Assembly (NCBI GenBank): GCA_037447655.1
Contig: JBBHKE010001155.1
Span: 299,409-363,408, forward strand
Reading direction: 5' to 3'
Origin: Zygnema cylindricum
Lineage: Eukaryota > Streptophyta > Zygnematophyceae > Zygnematales > Zygnemataceae
Length of the DNA stretch: 64,000 bases
Below the pieces are notes generated by a model. The model did not search any database. It was given only the letters and a program-made list of their open reading frames with translations, and had not been told where the DNA came from. Shown piece by piece: positions 1 to 17,999 of the stretch; the first letter of the stretch is position 1; the number at the start of each line of letters is the position of its first letter. The position numbers were made by a program, and so were the translations under genes.

Positions 1-223
1 GTGAAATAACATCAACCCAAACAACCAGCAGGAGCAAACATCCTGCATTTCCGTGTCAGTTTCAAAGAACTGCCTTCCCCAAAAACCTACACCACCATTA
101 ACACTTCATTAGGATGACTTATGGGCCACAAAATAGTGTTATCAACAATAATTTATGATCCTGGGTCAAAAACACACGCGCTCGGATTGATTACTGGTAA
201 TGGCGACGGGCAGAGTAGCTTAC

Positions 224-6974
<6,751 letters not shown>

Positions 6975-7280
6975 CATAGTTCAAAAGTAGGCGTTTTTAT
7001 GTTAGGCCTTTGGTCGGCGCCTTTATCGTAAGTTGTGTTATGGGCTTTTCATGTGATCTTCTTAGATCCCTATTTTGATCAGCGACCGTCCGATCGTCCG
7101 AATCTGACGGTGTAAATAAAAAAAATTGGTCTGAATGTTTTAATTGGTCCAATTTTTGGTCCGAATGTTTTAATTGCTCCGAATAGGTCTGAATACAATA
7201 TGGGTCATAAGGTCATACTGTATGTTTTGCATACAATAGGCATATTGTATGGGCCTACTTTCACCTACTTTTGAACTATG
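6975..7280. mobile_element. hAT-like foldback MITE, family B copy 1
   Basis: The element begins CATAGTTCAAAAGTAGG and ends with its reverse complement CCTACTTTTGAACTATG. It is flanked by a perfect 8-bp direct repeat TTTTCAAC (6967-6974 and 7281-7288). An 8-bp target duplication and a CA start are characteristic of the hAT superfamily. The interior carries GACCGTCCGATCGTCCGAAT and repeated CCGAATGTTTTAATTG words shared with copies 2 and 3. There is no coding capacity, so it is non-autonomous. Confidence 0.85.
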
Positions 7281-7329
7281 TTTTCAACGATCAAATGAAT
7301 CACAGGTTTAAAGTGCGAAATGGTATGGA

Positions 7330-7380
7330 ACGCTACAGTACAGTACACTACAGTACTGTACTGTACAGTACAGTACAGTA
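7330..7380. repeat. Palindromic GTAC/TGTAC repeat
   Basis: Runs of TACAGTACAGTAC followed by its inverse CAGTACTGTACTGTAC, directly abutting the left end of the MITE at 7381. Similar CTGTACAG words flank other copies of the same MITE family. Confidence 0.8.
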
Positions 7381-7604
7381 CACCTTGAATCGTTATTAGC
7401 GTCAATGTTTTTTTCGCCACTTAAAACATCGTTTATCCGTACACACTTGTCGGATTTTCAATTTAAGACCGCCAATCGAAAGCTGAGAATGTTACCTTTC
7501 AATCGCAACCATCAGATCCACAATTCGACAAGTGTGTACGGAGAAAATATGTTTTAAGTGGCGAAAAAAACCTTGACTCTAATAAGTAATAACGATTCGC
7601 GGTG
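7381..7604. mobile_element. TA-target MITE, family A copy 1
   Basis: It starts CACCTTGAATCGTTATTAG and ends with the near reverse complement ATAACGATTCGCGGTG, flanked by TA on both sides. The terminal repeats extend about 75 bases inward, including CGCCACTTAAAACAT and CCGTACACACTTGTCG words inverted on the other arm. The whole element can therefore fold into a long hairpin. It is non-coding. Confidence 0.85.
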
Positions 7605-8338
7605 TACTGTACAGTATATGGAGATTTACCATATTATACGAAAAATATCCTGAAAAACTGATATAAGATGCGTGTAGTACGGAAAATTTGACAATCGAAA
7701 ATGTCAAATGTGCAGTTAATGAGGGAAGAGCCGAAGCCGACAAGACGTTACAAAAGTGTCAAAGGGGTACGGCCGAACGGTTTTGGTAGGCTCGAATAAA
7801 CGGTTAAAGCCTCTCGCTCGTTTATAGATGGTCTGAACAGAACTATAAACGTTTTAAGCTTCAGGTCTCTAGCGCTAACATTCCGTACATATATAAAGAA
7901 ACTCCGTACCTCCTAAAAGACTGGGTCAGGTGAGTTTTCGTCATCAATGATTGAGCAGTTTTTACCGTCGGGATCATAATCTACGGTCATTATTCGCCCA
8001 ATCATAGCCACTCTATGAATAGAAACTGGCCTGAGGGAAGATATTTGCTGCAACGGACAGCCCATCGTTAGCCGGGAAAGTTAACGGACTCGCGAGCACT
8101 TTCCCCCCCTCAAACAAATATTTTGACCTGTGAACTTTTGTTATTTGAACAGCTTATTCGATACGACAATTTTAGCAAAGGAATCTCTATTACAATGGAC
8201 ATTCACCCTCATGGAGTCTATTCCTAAGAAAGTATATTTTAAAGTACGGCTCTTTGCAAAACCAATAACGTGGTAACACCGACGTTTAAATGTTACATAA
8301 AATTGAGTTCGACTGGAAATGTTTAGACCATAGTTCAA
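7605..8338. other. Intergenic sequence, no gene recognised
   Basis: Non-repetitive sequence between two transposons. Reading frames are short and unrecognised. The last eight bases are the left target duplication (GTTTAGAC) of the following foldback element. Confidence 0.4.
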
Positions 8339-8785
8339 AAGTAGGTGACCGTACGCCCATACAATATGCCTATTGTATGCAAAACATACAATATGGCCTT
8401 AAGACCCATATTGTAATGGCCGCAAAATGAAATAAAATAGGTACAGGGTTGAATTGCACATGGATCGATAGATAATTAAACGTCATGTCTAAATTTGAAA
8501 AAAAAATCGGACAAAAAAATATTTTTCTGTGAGTTTTGAGCGACTTTCTATTTAAACCGTCGGATTTGAACGATCTGACGGTCGTTGATGAAAGTAATGA
8601 TCTAAGAAGATCGCATGAAAAGCCCGGGACACAACTTACGATAGGACTATCGTCAGATTCGGACGATCGGACGGTCGCTGATGAAAGTAGCGATCTAAGA
8701 AGATCACATGGAAAGCCCGGAACACAACTTACGCTAAAGGCGGCCTACAAAAGGCCTACCAAAAAACGCCTACTTTTGAACTATG
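8339..8785. mobile_element. hAT-like foldback MITE, family B copy 2
   Basis: Same termini as the element at 6975 (CATAGTTCAAAAGTAGG and inverse), with a perfect 8-bp target duplication GTTTAGAC at 8331-8338 and 8786-8793. Internal words shared with the other copies include CATACAATATG, GATCGGACGGTCGCTGAT and AAGAAGATCACATG. A segment with TCTAAGAAGATC...AAGCCCGG(G/A)ACACAACTTACG occurs twice in tandem inside this copy (about 8600-8645 and 8693-8737). It is non-coding. Confidence 0.85.
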
Positions 8786-9043
8786 GTTTAGACACAGCGC
8801 ACGAGTATTTATTAGCGGCAGCGAATTAGCGATTTGCCACGCGCCTGTCCATATGTGCCAACTGTTCTTATTTTTGGCATGTGGGTAAAAGCAACGGTCA
8901 CCTATGAAACTTCTAATAGTGTGTACCGCGCGAGATCCTAAATTCCTAATCCATCTGTCCGGGAGAAGCCGTGGAACAGAAACTAGAGTGGACATTTCCA
9001 GTTTTTGGTTTGGCCTGTGGCTTCCCATTGAGCTAATTCTATT

Positions 9044-9053
9044 NNNNNNNNNN
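9044..9053. other. Assembly gap (10 N)
   Basis: Ten consecutive N, a typical placeholder for a gap of unknown size. It lies just upstream of the first recognisable Deg protease exon, and the first catalytic exons of that gene are not seen on either side of it. Confidence 0.97.
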
Positions 9054-9359
9054 TGACTAAACAATGAGTTTTTTTTTAACAGTAATACCTTGACGTTTTC
9101 AACGATAATAACCTCAGTGTATTAATCAAGTACTGTGGACCAGTTATAGCAACTTTTGCAGTTCCATAATGACAATTTTTTTTTGAGTAACAAATCAGTA
9201 CTGTAATTGGTATGGAGCGACTATCAATTTCCTACTTTGTATTTGTACTTTTTCTGTCCTCTTCTCTTGCCATTCCCTTTTTTTTTGTTTGTTTTTTTTT
9301 TCTTTGCTTGTTTAATAGTGGTTTTTTTTTTCACTTATTTTTGTCATTTAGTTACGCAG
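9054..9359. other. Sequence between gap and first Deg exon
   Basis: T-rich sequence ending in a pyrimidine tract and CAG acceptor at 9359, so it is most likely an intron of the protease gene. No exon with the catalytic histidine (TAAHV/TNAHV-type) or aspartate is visible. Confidence 0.5.
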
Positions 9360-12300
9360 GTTGGGCATCCCTTTGGTTTACGGAATTCCGTAAGTTTGGG
9401 GATCGTCAGTTGTCTTTCTCGGACCTCTACAGAAGTAAAGTTCCTTTCGAAACGCTTCTCCCTCTCCTTCCCCTCCCCACCCTCCCTCCCTTTCCCCCCA
9501 CCTCGTCTTTTTGTTTATTTACCTTTTTTGCAGGTATATGAGGCCATAAAATGGATGCCTTGATGGTTTTTGAGGCGATGGAGTAACAATAAGCATTATT
9601 GTTGTTTTTTGGTTTGGTTGTCCTTTTCTATTCAACTTAATTTTTTCAATTTTCTGTTATTTGTGTTTTTGTTATTTTTTGGTTGTTTGCTTGTTTTGTT
9701 TTTTGTGTAGGGATTTTGAGTTTTTTGTCCTGGCATTTCTTTGGTTTTTCTGTATTTTTTGAGGTTTATGTGTAATCTTTAGTTTTCTTTCTTAGTTTCT
9801 TTATTTTATTTTTCATTTTAGTATTTATTTTGGTTTTTATTTTTTAACTGGATTCACTATTTTTATTTTTCTCCCTTTTTAATCTTGTGAGTTCCTTCTT
9901 AATCTTGAGAGTTTCTTACTTAGCTTGATGTGACGTGACAGGTGGGTCTCCCGAATAAGCGGTTGAGATTTTTGCAAACGGATTGTGCAGTGAATCCCGG
10001 AAATTCAGGAGGGCCTTTACTAAACGAATTTGGTGAGGTGAGAAATATGACCTTTCTTATTGTTTTTGTCATTGATTTTGTTAACAGTTTTTTTCGTTGT
10101 TATTGTTATTGTGAGTTAACTGTTTATTGTAATTGTTAATTGTTCTTGTTCTTGTTCTTGTGATTTTTTTTGTTGTCGTTATCATAATCAGTATCGTTGT
10201 CATTACTTGTTATTGTTATCGTTCTAGTTATCGTTATTTTTATCGTTATCGTTTTCATTATCGTTATTGTTGTTGTTGTTGTTGTTACTGCTCAATGCTC
10301 ACTGCTATTCTTTTTCATTAGTATTCTTTGTCGTTGTTAGAATTCGTTGTTTACTATTAGTGAAGTTCGATTTTTACTTTTGTGGGGTTAGATTTTAGTA
10401 TTGTATTTTAATTTTTTATGAAAAATACATCCTTTAGTAGCTGCCTTCTTTTATACCTTTGTATTGTTTTTTCCATGAATTTTAAAATTTATGCTTTCTG
10501 AATGGGTCTTTTTTGTTTCATTTTCATTTAAAATATCTTTGATTATTTGCTTAAGAAGTATGTTGTTTTCTTATCATTATTACGGCGCCATTCTTACATT
10601 GAGCTACGGTAATAAGCAATATTTCCATTTTAAACCCACATCCCCACTTTTCAAGTGCATTTACTTAGTCTTAATGCCAGAACTTAGTAATTTAGAAATG
10701 TGGATTCTGAATTTGACAAAAACAGAAGCCAATCAAAACTGTAGAAATTGTGTTTGAACAAATTCCTTGTTAATATTGGTAATTTTTTTTTTGAAATCAT
10801 GCTAGCAACAAGAAAAGAAAGTGAGACGGAAACAAAGACCAATGATGGAAACCGAAACTAACAAAGGAAACAGGAACCAGTCATAAGAACAGTGACTAAG
10901 AACGGAAACAGAAACTATCAACAGAAACAGAAACTTGTTACAGAAACAGAAATTGGTAAAAGAAAACCATGGCAGAAACAGGAACGGAAAAACAGACACG
11001 GAGAACTATAACGAAAGCATAAACTCATAACGGAAGCAGTAATCCATAGCAGAAACGGAAACTAAAGAGGAAAGAAAATGGAAATTGCAGGTAGTCGGTG
11101 TAATAACTGCCATCCGTAATGATGCTGAAGGAATCGCATTTGCCATCCCAATAGATGATGTAAGGAACTCACTACATCACTTTTTTGTCAAGTAGGATAC
11201 TGATAAATGATGTAACTCTCTCCCTCTCCCTCTCCCTCTCCCTCCCTCCCTCCAATCAGTTTCCCGCAAATTTGCAAATCGGTTTTTGTTTTTGAGACCT
11301 CACGAAGATTCATAAATTGTTACAGGTTTATGTCCATTTTTTTTTTATTTTTTTTTTGGGGATTCTTTTTGCTTTCAAAATATTTTATCTCCAGCATCTT
11401 TCATATTTCTATTTCCCTTTTTATCTTAGCTGAATTTTTCTAGCCACGTATTTTCTAGTTTTAAACATTTTTTAAATCACTTCTTTTATACTATTTTCAT
11501 GATTCTTTTAATCATAATCATTTTTTGAAATATTTTTAACCACACACTTGGTAATTTATCCACAATTTTTTTCCCGCAGGTGAGAAGGGCCTTAGTCACT
11601 TTAAGAAAAGGACAGGAAGTGGAACATCCTTTCTTAGGCTTCGAAATGGTAATTATCCCCCTCTTCCTCTCCCTCTCCTTCTCCCTTTCTCGTTCCCTCT
11701 CCCTCTCTCTCTCTCTCTCGCTCTTACCTCTCTCTCTCCCTCTCCCTCCCTCGTTCTCTGCTCTCTCCCTCGCTCTCTCCGTATCTCCCTCTCTCCCGCT
11801 CTCTGTCCCTCCTTCCCCCTCTCCCCTCCCTCTCTGCCTCGCCCTGCCGCTCCTTCTCCCCCTCCCTCCCTCTCTTTCTCTCTCACATGGTTAACGGGTT
11901 TAGGCTTGGGTAAACGGAGGCGAGGTAGAACGGGACTGTAACATAGATCTCCGTCAAAGAATTGTGGGACGCATGGAAATTCCTATGAGGTCGGGAGTTC
12001 TTGTTGTGAAGGTATTTCTTTTTTCAACTCTTTAATCTAAACTATGTCAGTTGAAATTACTCGTAACTCGAATAATATAATTCACCTAACCCGGGTAAAA
12101 CGGCACAAAAAAACCCGACAATGTTCATTGCTTTTATTTCTGGAAAACTATAAAGTCTTAACATCAATTTAAGTCTATAACAATGAATGGCAAGTGTGAG
12201 GTTGCAGTTTGTCCACATGTGGACAAAAGGAGTAAAAAAAATACAGGTAGTGTTATTACCAACACTATTGTTTTGTGGCTTAGTTCTTATTTGAGAATGA

Positions 12301-13649
12301 AACCACGTTTGTGTTCTGACCTTTGATATTAGTGACTAATAAGTATGTGGTTTCCGAAACATAAAATTATGTATAAGTGAAGCACGGAATCAAATATTGT
12401 TTTTTGAAGGGAAATTAGGCTGAGAGTTTCTGGACACGTGGCATAGAATGAGAGGTTATATTTACCTTTTGCACTGGATTTTCCTTGACTTGACTTGACT
12501 TGACTTACACTTCAAATCTTTTCACGTCAGTTGAATTGATTTGCCAAGACTGGATTATATTTGATCGAGTCGACACAACTTAAATTGACTTGTCCCATTT
12601 TAATTTGACCTTATTTGACTTAACGTGGGACTTTGTGTTGCTTTTCCTTTTGCTTTATGTCTAATCTATTAATGTGTTGTTCATGTTGTCTTTTTGAAAT
12701 CTGACATATTAGTAATGCCAAATATATATTGTTCAGATCTGACCTGATTTTATGTTGTCTGCATTGCCTATGAATTCAGGCTTAACATGTCTGACATAGT
12801 CAGACACATCTTAATACTGACATGTTTTTATTTTGTCTTTGCTATTGATGACTATTTATAAACATCTTCATATTGACATGTTTATATCTTGTACTCATCA
12901 TAGTTATGAATATTTATATACATGCAGACATGTTTATATATTGCCTACTCTATGAGAGTCTTATATATACATCTTAATACTGACATGTTTTTATTTTGTC
13001 TTTGCTATTGATGACTATTTATAAACATCTTCATATTGACATGTTTATATCTTGTACATATCATGCATGTTTATGTACATCTTAATACCGGACCCGATTT
13101 GTCAGTCCCAAGGCGCACTTTGATGATAGACCATCCATCGAACACTTACAAGTTCATTTCTCCACCTTTAGTGGTCTCTCTCTCTTTCCCCGATCCCCTT
13201 CTCCGGAGTTAAGGACGGAGATTTATCCTGACCCGAGATCATTGTCAAAGTGAATCGACGATTTGATCCGGATTTGATCTTGGTCGTTCGATCCTTTGTT
13301 CTGGAATCTGACGGATCTCTCGATAACCCAATTTTTTTTGATCCTGAAAATTTTTTATCTTTATTAAGATCCTGATCCGTTACAAGACCGGGCTCAATAT
13401 GGGCGAATCATGGACCTGTTATTGGAGGTACGAACTGGGGACTTGGGAGATTTTGTCCTCAAACTGTCCAATGGGAATATACCTTCCAATCGCATTCGAG
13501 GAACAGAATTAGGAACTCGAAATCGATATCCAAACTGGCAACCCAATTTAACTCAAAGAAGACAAAAGTCGAATTCAGGTTTTGACTTCTCGACCATTTT
13601 GCAACAGAGGTTGCCTATCGATTTTCCTATTCCTGAAGATTACGCATGA
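9360..13649 (+). CDS. HtrA/Deg-type serine protease (Deg14-like), 5' end missing
   Basis: Trypsin-like serine protease of the HtrA/Deg family, acting in protein quality control. Exons supported by GT-AG sites and phase 0 junctions are 9360-9434, 9942-10037, 11091-11159, 11580-11648 and 11904-12011. They encode [17 protein letters not shown], then a block ending [15 protein letters not shown] with the catalytic Ser in GNSGGP. Next come [18 protein letters not shown] (start of the PDZ region) and SGVLVVK. This order matches plant Deg14 / animal HTRA2-type proteins. The exons with catalytic His and Asp should lie upstream and are not found, probably because of the N gap at 9044. A last open exon (about 13381-13649, ending FPIPEDYA) may encode the C-terminus, but its PDZ resemblance is weak and the GSPA-type PDZ segment was not located. 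The 11649-11886 intron is a CT microsatellite. Confidence 0.8.
10038..11090. other. Deg intron with trinucleotide-like TTG/ATT and GAAACA tracts
   Basis: Intron with T-rich GTTATTGTT/TTATCGTTA runs (10070-10330) followed by purine-rich GGAAACAGAAAC runs (10805-11080). No exon is recognised. Confidence 0.6.
11208..11254. repeat. CTCTCC microsatellite in Deg intron
   Basis: Pyrimidine tract of CTCTCCCTCTCC units, about 50 bases downstream of the GTAAGG donor at 11160, in the coding-strand sense orientation. Confidence 0.85.
11652..11886. repeat. CTCCCT microsatellite starting at a 5' splice site
   Basis: About 235 bases of pyrimidine-only CTCTCC/CTCCCT repeats on the coding strand, fill nearly the whole 255-base intron between exons 11580-11648 and 11904-12011. 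The tract begins within ten bases of the GTAATT donor. Serine/leucine-rich reading frames through it are artefacts. Confidence 0.9.
12012..13380. other. Deg intron with two exact 88-bp repeats
   Basis: Intron-like sequence containing a TTGAC pentamer run near 12483-12510 and two identical 88-base segments at 12807-12894 and 12970-13057, separated by 75 bases rich in related GACATGTTTATAT words. A related AATAGTGTTATTACC-like motif occurs near 12244. I found no exon here, although the protease model lacks part of its PDZ domain. Confidence 0.7.
12807..13057. repeat. Direct repeat, two identical 88-bp units
   Basis: Both units run from CATCTTAATACTGACATG to TTTATATCTTGTAC with no difference I can see by eye. 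The spacer also contains partial copies. Recent tandem or slippage duplication is the simplest origin. Confidence 0.85.
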
Positions 13650-15040
13650 GGAGTTTTAGAATATATAGACAATAGTATTTGAATGTTATTTGAATAAGTT
13701 GACAGTTTTCTGGAAGTATTTTAGATGACGTTAGTAAATTTAACTGGTTTTTAAGTACTTCTGGTACCATTTTTGCAAGCAAACTATATTTTTACTTATT
13801 TTAGATGTCATTTGTACAAGTTTACTATTCAAGTATTGAATACTGGTTTCGTACTCCTTTTTGTATACGGTCTACTGCTGTTTTTTTTTTTTTTATGGAT
13901 TCCAGGAAATGCAACTTATCAAACAAAATTACATGTAATGTTCTGTGATGGCAAATTTCACGTACATGGGTTTTTTACAAGATTTGGGCACAAACACAAA
14001 GCAAGTGGAAACAACGCTAGTTTTCATTAAGTAATTTGCCTGCTTTCTCACGTGGGAATTTCAGTTTTAGTTAAGCGAATTGTTTACTTCATTGAACACA
14101 GTATTCAAACAATTTCTTCAAAGTTTGCAAATTAAGTTCATCTGTCATGATCGGTTTTCAATGGCTGATGGGAGTATTAATTACAAAATAAAAAGAAATC
14201 AAAGTAGAGATCTAATGTTGATATAGTATTGCATAATGCTTCATGTAACTTGTCAGGTATTGTTGTACAAACAATGATCATGCTGAATGAGGAAGAGTTC
14301 CAAAAAATATACAATAATAACAGCAATAGATTGAGAACAGAAAACAGTACCTCAAAAAACAAACAGCCTGTCTACAATGTAGCAAACCACAAAGCTCCCT
14401 TGTGCTACCGGTTGACACAAACTGTACATGATTATACTTTTTATAGACACAGCCAATTTCCCCCATACACTCGTTTTCCTCTCATATTCAGAGAGATTTT
14501 TAAAGTTTTTTCAACCGAAACAACAACAACAAAATACACAGATACAACAGATAAGACAACAACAGAGATTATGAGATTGGAAAAAAAGTTGGGAAATTTA
14601 CTGCACATTCTGTGTGAAACACGACATAAACTTCTGAAAGGAGATTTTCCTAAGATCTTGTATGCTAACATTTATTCCTGCAGTCCACAGTAATACCAGC
14701 GGAAAACAGCACTTTTCAGAAACACTACACTAACGGAAGATCTTCACTACCATCAAGGGGAACTAAGGAAAATTGGAATCTGAATCCCGTCTCTATTTGT
14801 CCTGCAAGAAATTCAGGATCTTTATCCTCCAAAAAAATCAGAAACCTAAATCACAAAATTTACAAAGAGTACACTCACTTTAGAACCAACCACTCTTCCT
14901 AACACCCCTTACTCACATTGTGACAAGCAATAGTTCACAATGCCACACAACATTGAAAATGGTTTACGTTTAGATTTGTCAAGCTGTTCTTAAAGCTTTT
15001 CCCAGACTCCAGCTGAAATCATTCAAAGCTTGAAAAATTT
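13650..15040. other. Intergenic between Deg and H2A; one unassigned ORF
   Basis: No recognisable gene. One plus-strand frame at 14229-14693 is open for 154 codons, but its composition is ordinary AT-rich sequence, it has no known motif, and no splice or promoter signal favours it. I do not call it a gene. The 3' UTR of the H2A gene (minus strand) should begin just below 15041. Confidence 0.4.
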
Positions 15041-16190
15041 CTAAGCAGTGTCAGCAGCTTCAGCTGAACCAGAAACTCCACCGCCAGTTTTCTTGGGAAG
15101 GAGAACGGAATGGATATTCGGCAGAACTCCTCCAGCGGCAATCGTGACTGCGCCTAGAAGTTTGCTCAGCTCTTCGTCGTTTCTGACTGCCAGCTGGACA
15201 TGACGAGGGACTATTCTCGACTTTTTGTTGTCACGGGCAGCATTTCCTGCAAGTTCCAAAACCTGCCCGAAAAAAAAAAAAAAAAAAGGCAAAAGCAAAA
15301 GCAAAAATAAGTACATGTTGAATAGATAAAAACAAAAAAGGTTCCTGGCAGCACCATCTGAAAGTCACAAATAATCTGTTAAAACAGGTAATTTGTAAAA
15401 AAATCAGAGGAACCATTAAGCTTACTCATAGGAATTACATAACTGCAAAAGTTGACAGCAATAAAATAAACCCTAAAACAATATCTTGTTACAAAAAACA
15501 AACAAAAACGGGGTTATAAAATGAATCTGAACGTGACTATAACCCTGCATAAAAACTTTAATCCATCCTTGCAATCACAGGTTCAAGAAAAAAACATAAA
15601 ATTCCAAACTGAGAAAGTAAAAACCAAAAGCTGCAAAATTAGAAGACCAGTATGCTAAAAAAAATACTTCAAATTCAAAGTATGACTCAAGATCAATAAA
15701 ATTTGGGACCAAAAAAAACAAAAGAAATTCAGCGTAAAACTACCTTTATAATAAAACTATCTTCGTAATAAAAACGGTTTCATAATAAAACTCGCCTCAG
15801 CAGCAACACATTTCAAAAGGATATTCCAAGACAACACGAACCACTCAATATCCATAATAAACCAACTTTAAACTAAAAGTAGCTTCATAGTAAAACTACC
15901 TTCACAATAAAGACAACTTCATAAAAAACCACCTCCATAATAAAACTAGTTCATAAAAAAACGTCTTCATAACAAAACTAACTTCATAGTAAAACTAACT
16001 TCCTTAAACTTACTTCAGCAGCGAGGTATTCCAAAACAGCCGCAAGATAGACCGGAGCTCCGGCCCCCACACGTGTGGCGTATTTTCCAGCCTTCAAAAA
16101 TCGAGCAATACGGCCGACGGGAAACTGGAGACCGGCCTTCGCCGACCTCGAAACCGCCTTCTTTCCCGTACTCTTTCCTCTTCCAGACAT
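15041..16190 (-). CDS. Histone H2A, copy 1
   Basis: Core histone H2A, partner of H2B in the nucleosome. Two exons, 16190-16014 (59 codons, [20 protein letters not shown] to EYLAAE) and 15262-15041 (73 codons plus stop, starting [20 protein letters not shown]), give 132 residues, a normal H2A length. The intron is about 750 bases with GTAAGT and CAG sites and is placed between LAAE and VLELAGN. The acidic-patch and histone-fold residues are intact. The C-terminus ([21 protein letters not shown] then an acidic-alanine tail) has neither an SQEF motif (H2A.X) nor SPKK repeats (H2A.W), so it is a canonical-type H2A. The second copy at 39.7-40.9 kb is nearly identical in protein but has a diverged intron. 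Confidence 0.97.
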
Positions 16191-16390
16191 TATTTCTTTC
16201 TAATGAAAAAGAGAAGTGAGAGAAATAAGCAAACGAGAGAGGTCTCACAAAACTAGCAGTGAATAAAGGAAAAGGTCCTTTACTAACTTTCAGAAAGAAA
16301 ACCAGGGAGGTCCGAGAGGGAAGAGTAAGAGAGAAAGAAAGAGAGAGAGAATGAAAACACATGCAGGTGGTTGGTACTAGGGAACACGGA

Positions 16391-16520
16391 AGTTAATATA
16401 GAAAACTGGGCAGCCTGCCTGTACCAGGTGGGCCAGGCCTCCGGGAACCAATCGCAATCGTCGGAAACTGAAACTCAGGATCGAAAGTTTAGTACATCTC
16501 AGCCGTCCGCTGATGACGTG
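16391..16520 (-). promoter_or_regulatory. H2A copy 1 core promoter
   Basis: Read on the minus strand, a TATA-like CTATATTAA lies at 16401-16393, about 200 bases upstream of the ATG. A CCAAT pentamer on the plus strand sits at 16448-16452. An ACGTCA hexamer, the well-known plant histone promoter element, is at 16519-16514. The second H2A gene has TATA and CCAAT at similar distances. Assigned by motif and position only. Confidence 0.55.
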
Positions 16521-16783
16521 TTTGAAAGCAGGTACGTGAAATCTACAGTCGTGTCTCTCGTTTGCTGTTTGGGTTAACCGTACAATAATGTGCAAACATT
16601 GGTGATGACGTTATAAAAACACAATGTCGACACGGACAACGAAAATTTAAAAAAAAAGTTCAGTTTTAACTTTCAAGTTTCAACTCTCAACTTTCAAGCA
16701 GCCCGCCAAAATTTAGAGATTTTGATTTTCGCACCCGCGGTTTTGATTGCGTGCACGCGCCTACAAATCCGTAGTTGTCTTCA

Positions 16784-16858
16784 ATCTACAGTACTGTACT
16801 GTACTGTACTGTACTTTAGGTGCGGTGCACCGCCAATCGAATTAGGGTTACGGTAGTA
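16784..16858. repeat. GTACT tandem run plus solo MITE end
   Basis: CAGTACTGTACTGTACTGTAC repeats at about 16791-16815 are followed at 16827 by GCACCGCCAATCGAATTAG. The latter matches the terminus of the TA-target MITE family but has no partner end. The complete element at 16859 follows directly. Confidence 0.65.
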
Positions 16859-17045
16859 CACCTTGAATCGTTATTAGCGTATAGAAAAGAAAACATTAGC
16901 GTCATTCATTCTAATTTAGTGCCAGGATACGTGGCAGATTATGGTCCACTTTCTTAAATAGTGTAGTTTATTATATTTAAGGTATCAATGTCAAAATTTT
17001 GGGGTGCCGATATAGCGTACATAAGGCTAATAACGATTCACGGTG
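16859..17045. mobile_element. TA-target MITE, family A copy 2
   Basis: It starts CACCTTGAATCGTTATTAG and ends CTAATAACGATTCACGGTG, with TA at both borders (16857-16858 and 17046-17047). The internal sequence, including GGTATCAATGTCAAAATTTT and GTGGCAGATTATGG, is shared in inverse orientation with the copy at 62487, which defines a roughly 190-bp subfamily. It is non-coding. Confidence 0.9.
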
Positions 17046-17047
17046 TA

Positions 17048-17567
17048 GTGTTACAAACTTACAACTACAAGTTACAACCATAGTTGTCCAATTCGCATAT
17101 TACGCACGAAACGAACAGGCGAATACTTCGTACCATTTGTGTCGAACGATTTTGAATTTTTTATATAAAATGCGTACCCGACTTTGTATCCGTATATTTA
17201 CGGTACATTTACGTACAGTATTCGAACATTTTCGTATATTTAGGGTCACTTGAGGGGATTTAAGGTTTTTACTTTTTAGGGTACATTCCCTTACATTCTC
17301 GTTTATTTCTGTACAGTTAATTTAGGTAAACTTAATATTTTTGAGGTACACTTTTCGTACATTTTCGTACATTTCCTTGTACTTTCCGTATGATTTATGA
17401 TTTTTTAAGGATTTTTAGGGTTTAAGAGGACAATTTTCGTACATTTCCATACATAGTACATCGAAAACTATACGAAATTTACGAAATGTATAAAATCGAC
17501 GAATACTACTTATAAATCGTAAAAAATGTACTAATACGTACGAATTGGACAACTATGGTTATAACTA
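17048..17567. other. Intergenic sequence rich in CGTACATT words
   Basis: No gene is seen. Many short CGTACATTT/CGTATATTT repeats occur between about 17110 and 17540, giving an irregular low-complexity stretch between two transposons. Confidence 0.5.
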
Positions 17568-17575
17568 GTGTTGGG

Positions 17576-17937
17576 TATCGGGTAGTTTCATATCGCGATA
17601 ATTTCGATATTCGATATATATCGAATATCGATCGAGCAGTTTCCTCGATATATCGTACCGGGACCAACATAAATTATCGCGATATATATCGCTGGCTATA
17701 TCCCACATACGAAAATGGAAACTTATTTTAAAAGCTGCATAGAATCAATCAAAAAATCGACGATATTTTGCGGTTGCCCTTCACGATGCGCCGAAAAAAT
17801 CTGTACTATTGGGATATCGTCGATACGATATATCGGCAATATATCGCGATAATTTGAAACTTGATATATCGAATATCGGGTACATGAAATTCGATATATA
17901 TCGAATATCGGCAATGGGTCCTCAATACCCAACACTA
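17576..17937. mobile_element. hAT-like element rich in CGATATAT, family C copy 1
   Basis: Termini are TAGTGTTGGGTA and TACCCAACACTA, with a perfect 8-bp target duplication GTTATAAC at 17568-17575 and 17938-17945. A TAG-start terminus and 8-bp duplication are hAT-like. The interior is dominated by palindromic TATCGCGATAA and TCGATATATATCGA words. A related but longer element lies at 37079. No transposase is encoded. Confidence 0.85.
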
Positions 17938-17999
17938 GTTATAACTATGTTTTCCTTAACTACACTAGATTAGGAGAAAATACTATAGTAAGAAAGCAC

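Noticed and set aside
8756-9064. Minus-strand ORF reading through the N gap
   Set aside because: It depends on translating unknown bases and overlaps a foldback transposon end.
14229-14693. 154-codon plus-strand ORF between Deg and H2A
   Set aside because: No recognisable domain, ordinary AT-rich composition, no splice or promoter support. It could be chance.
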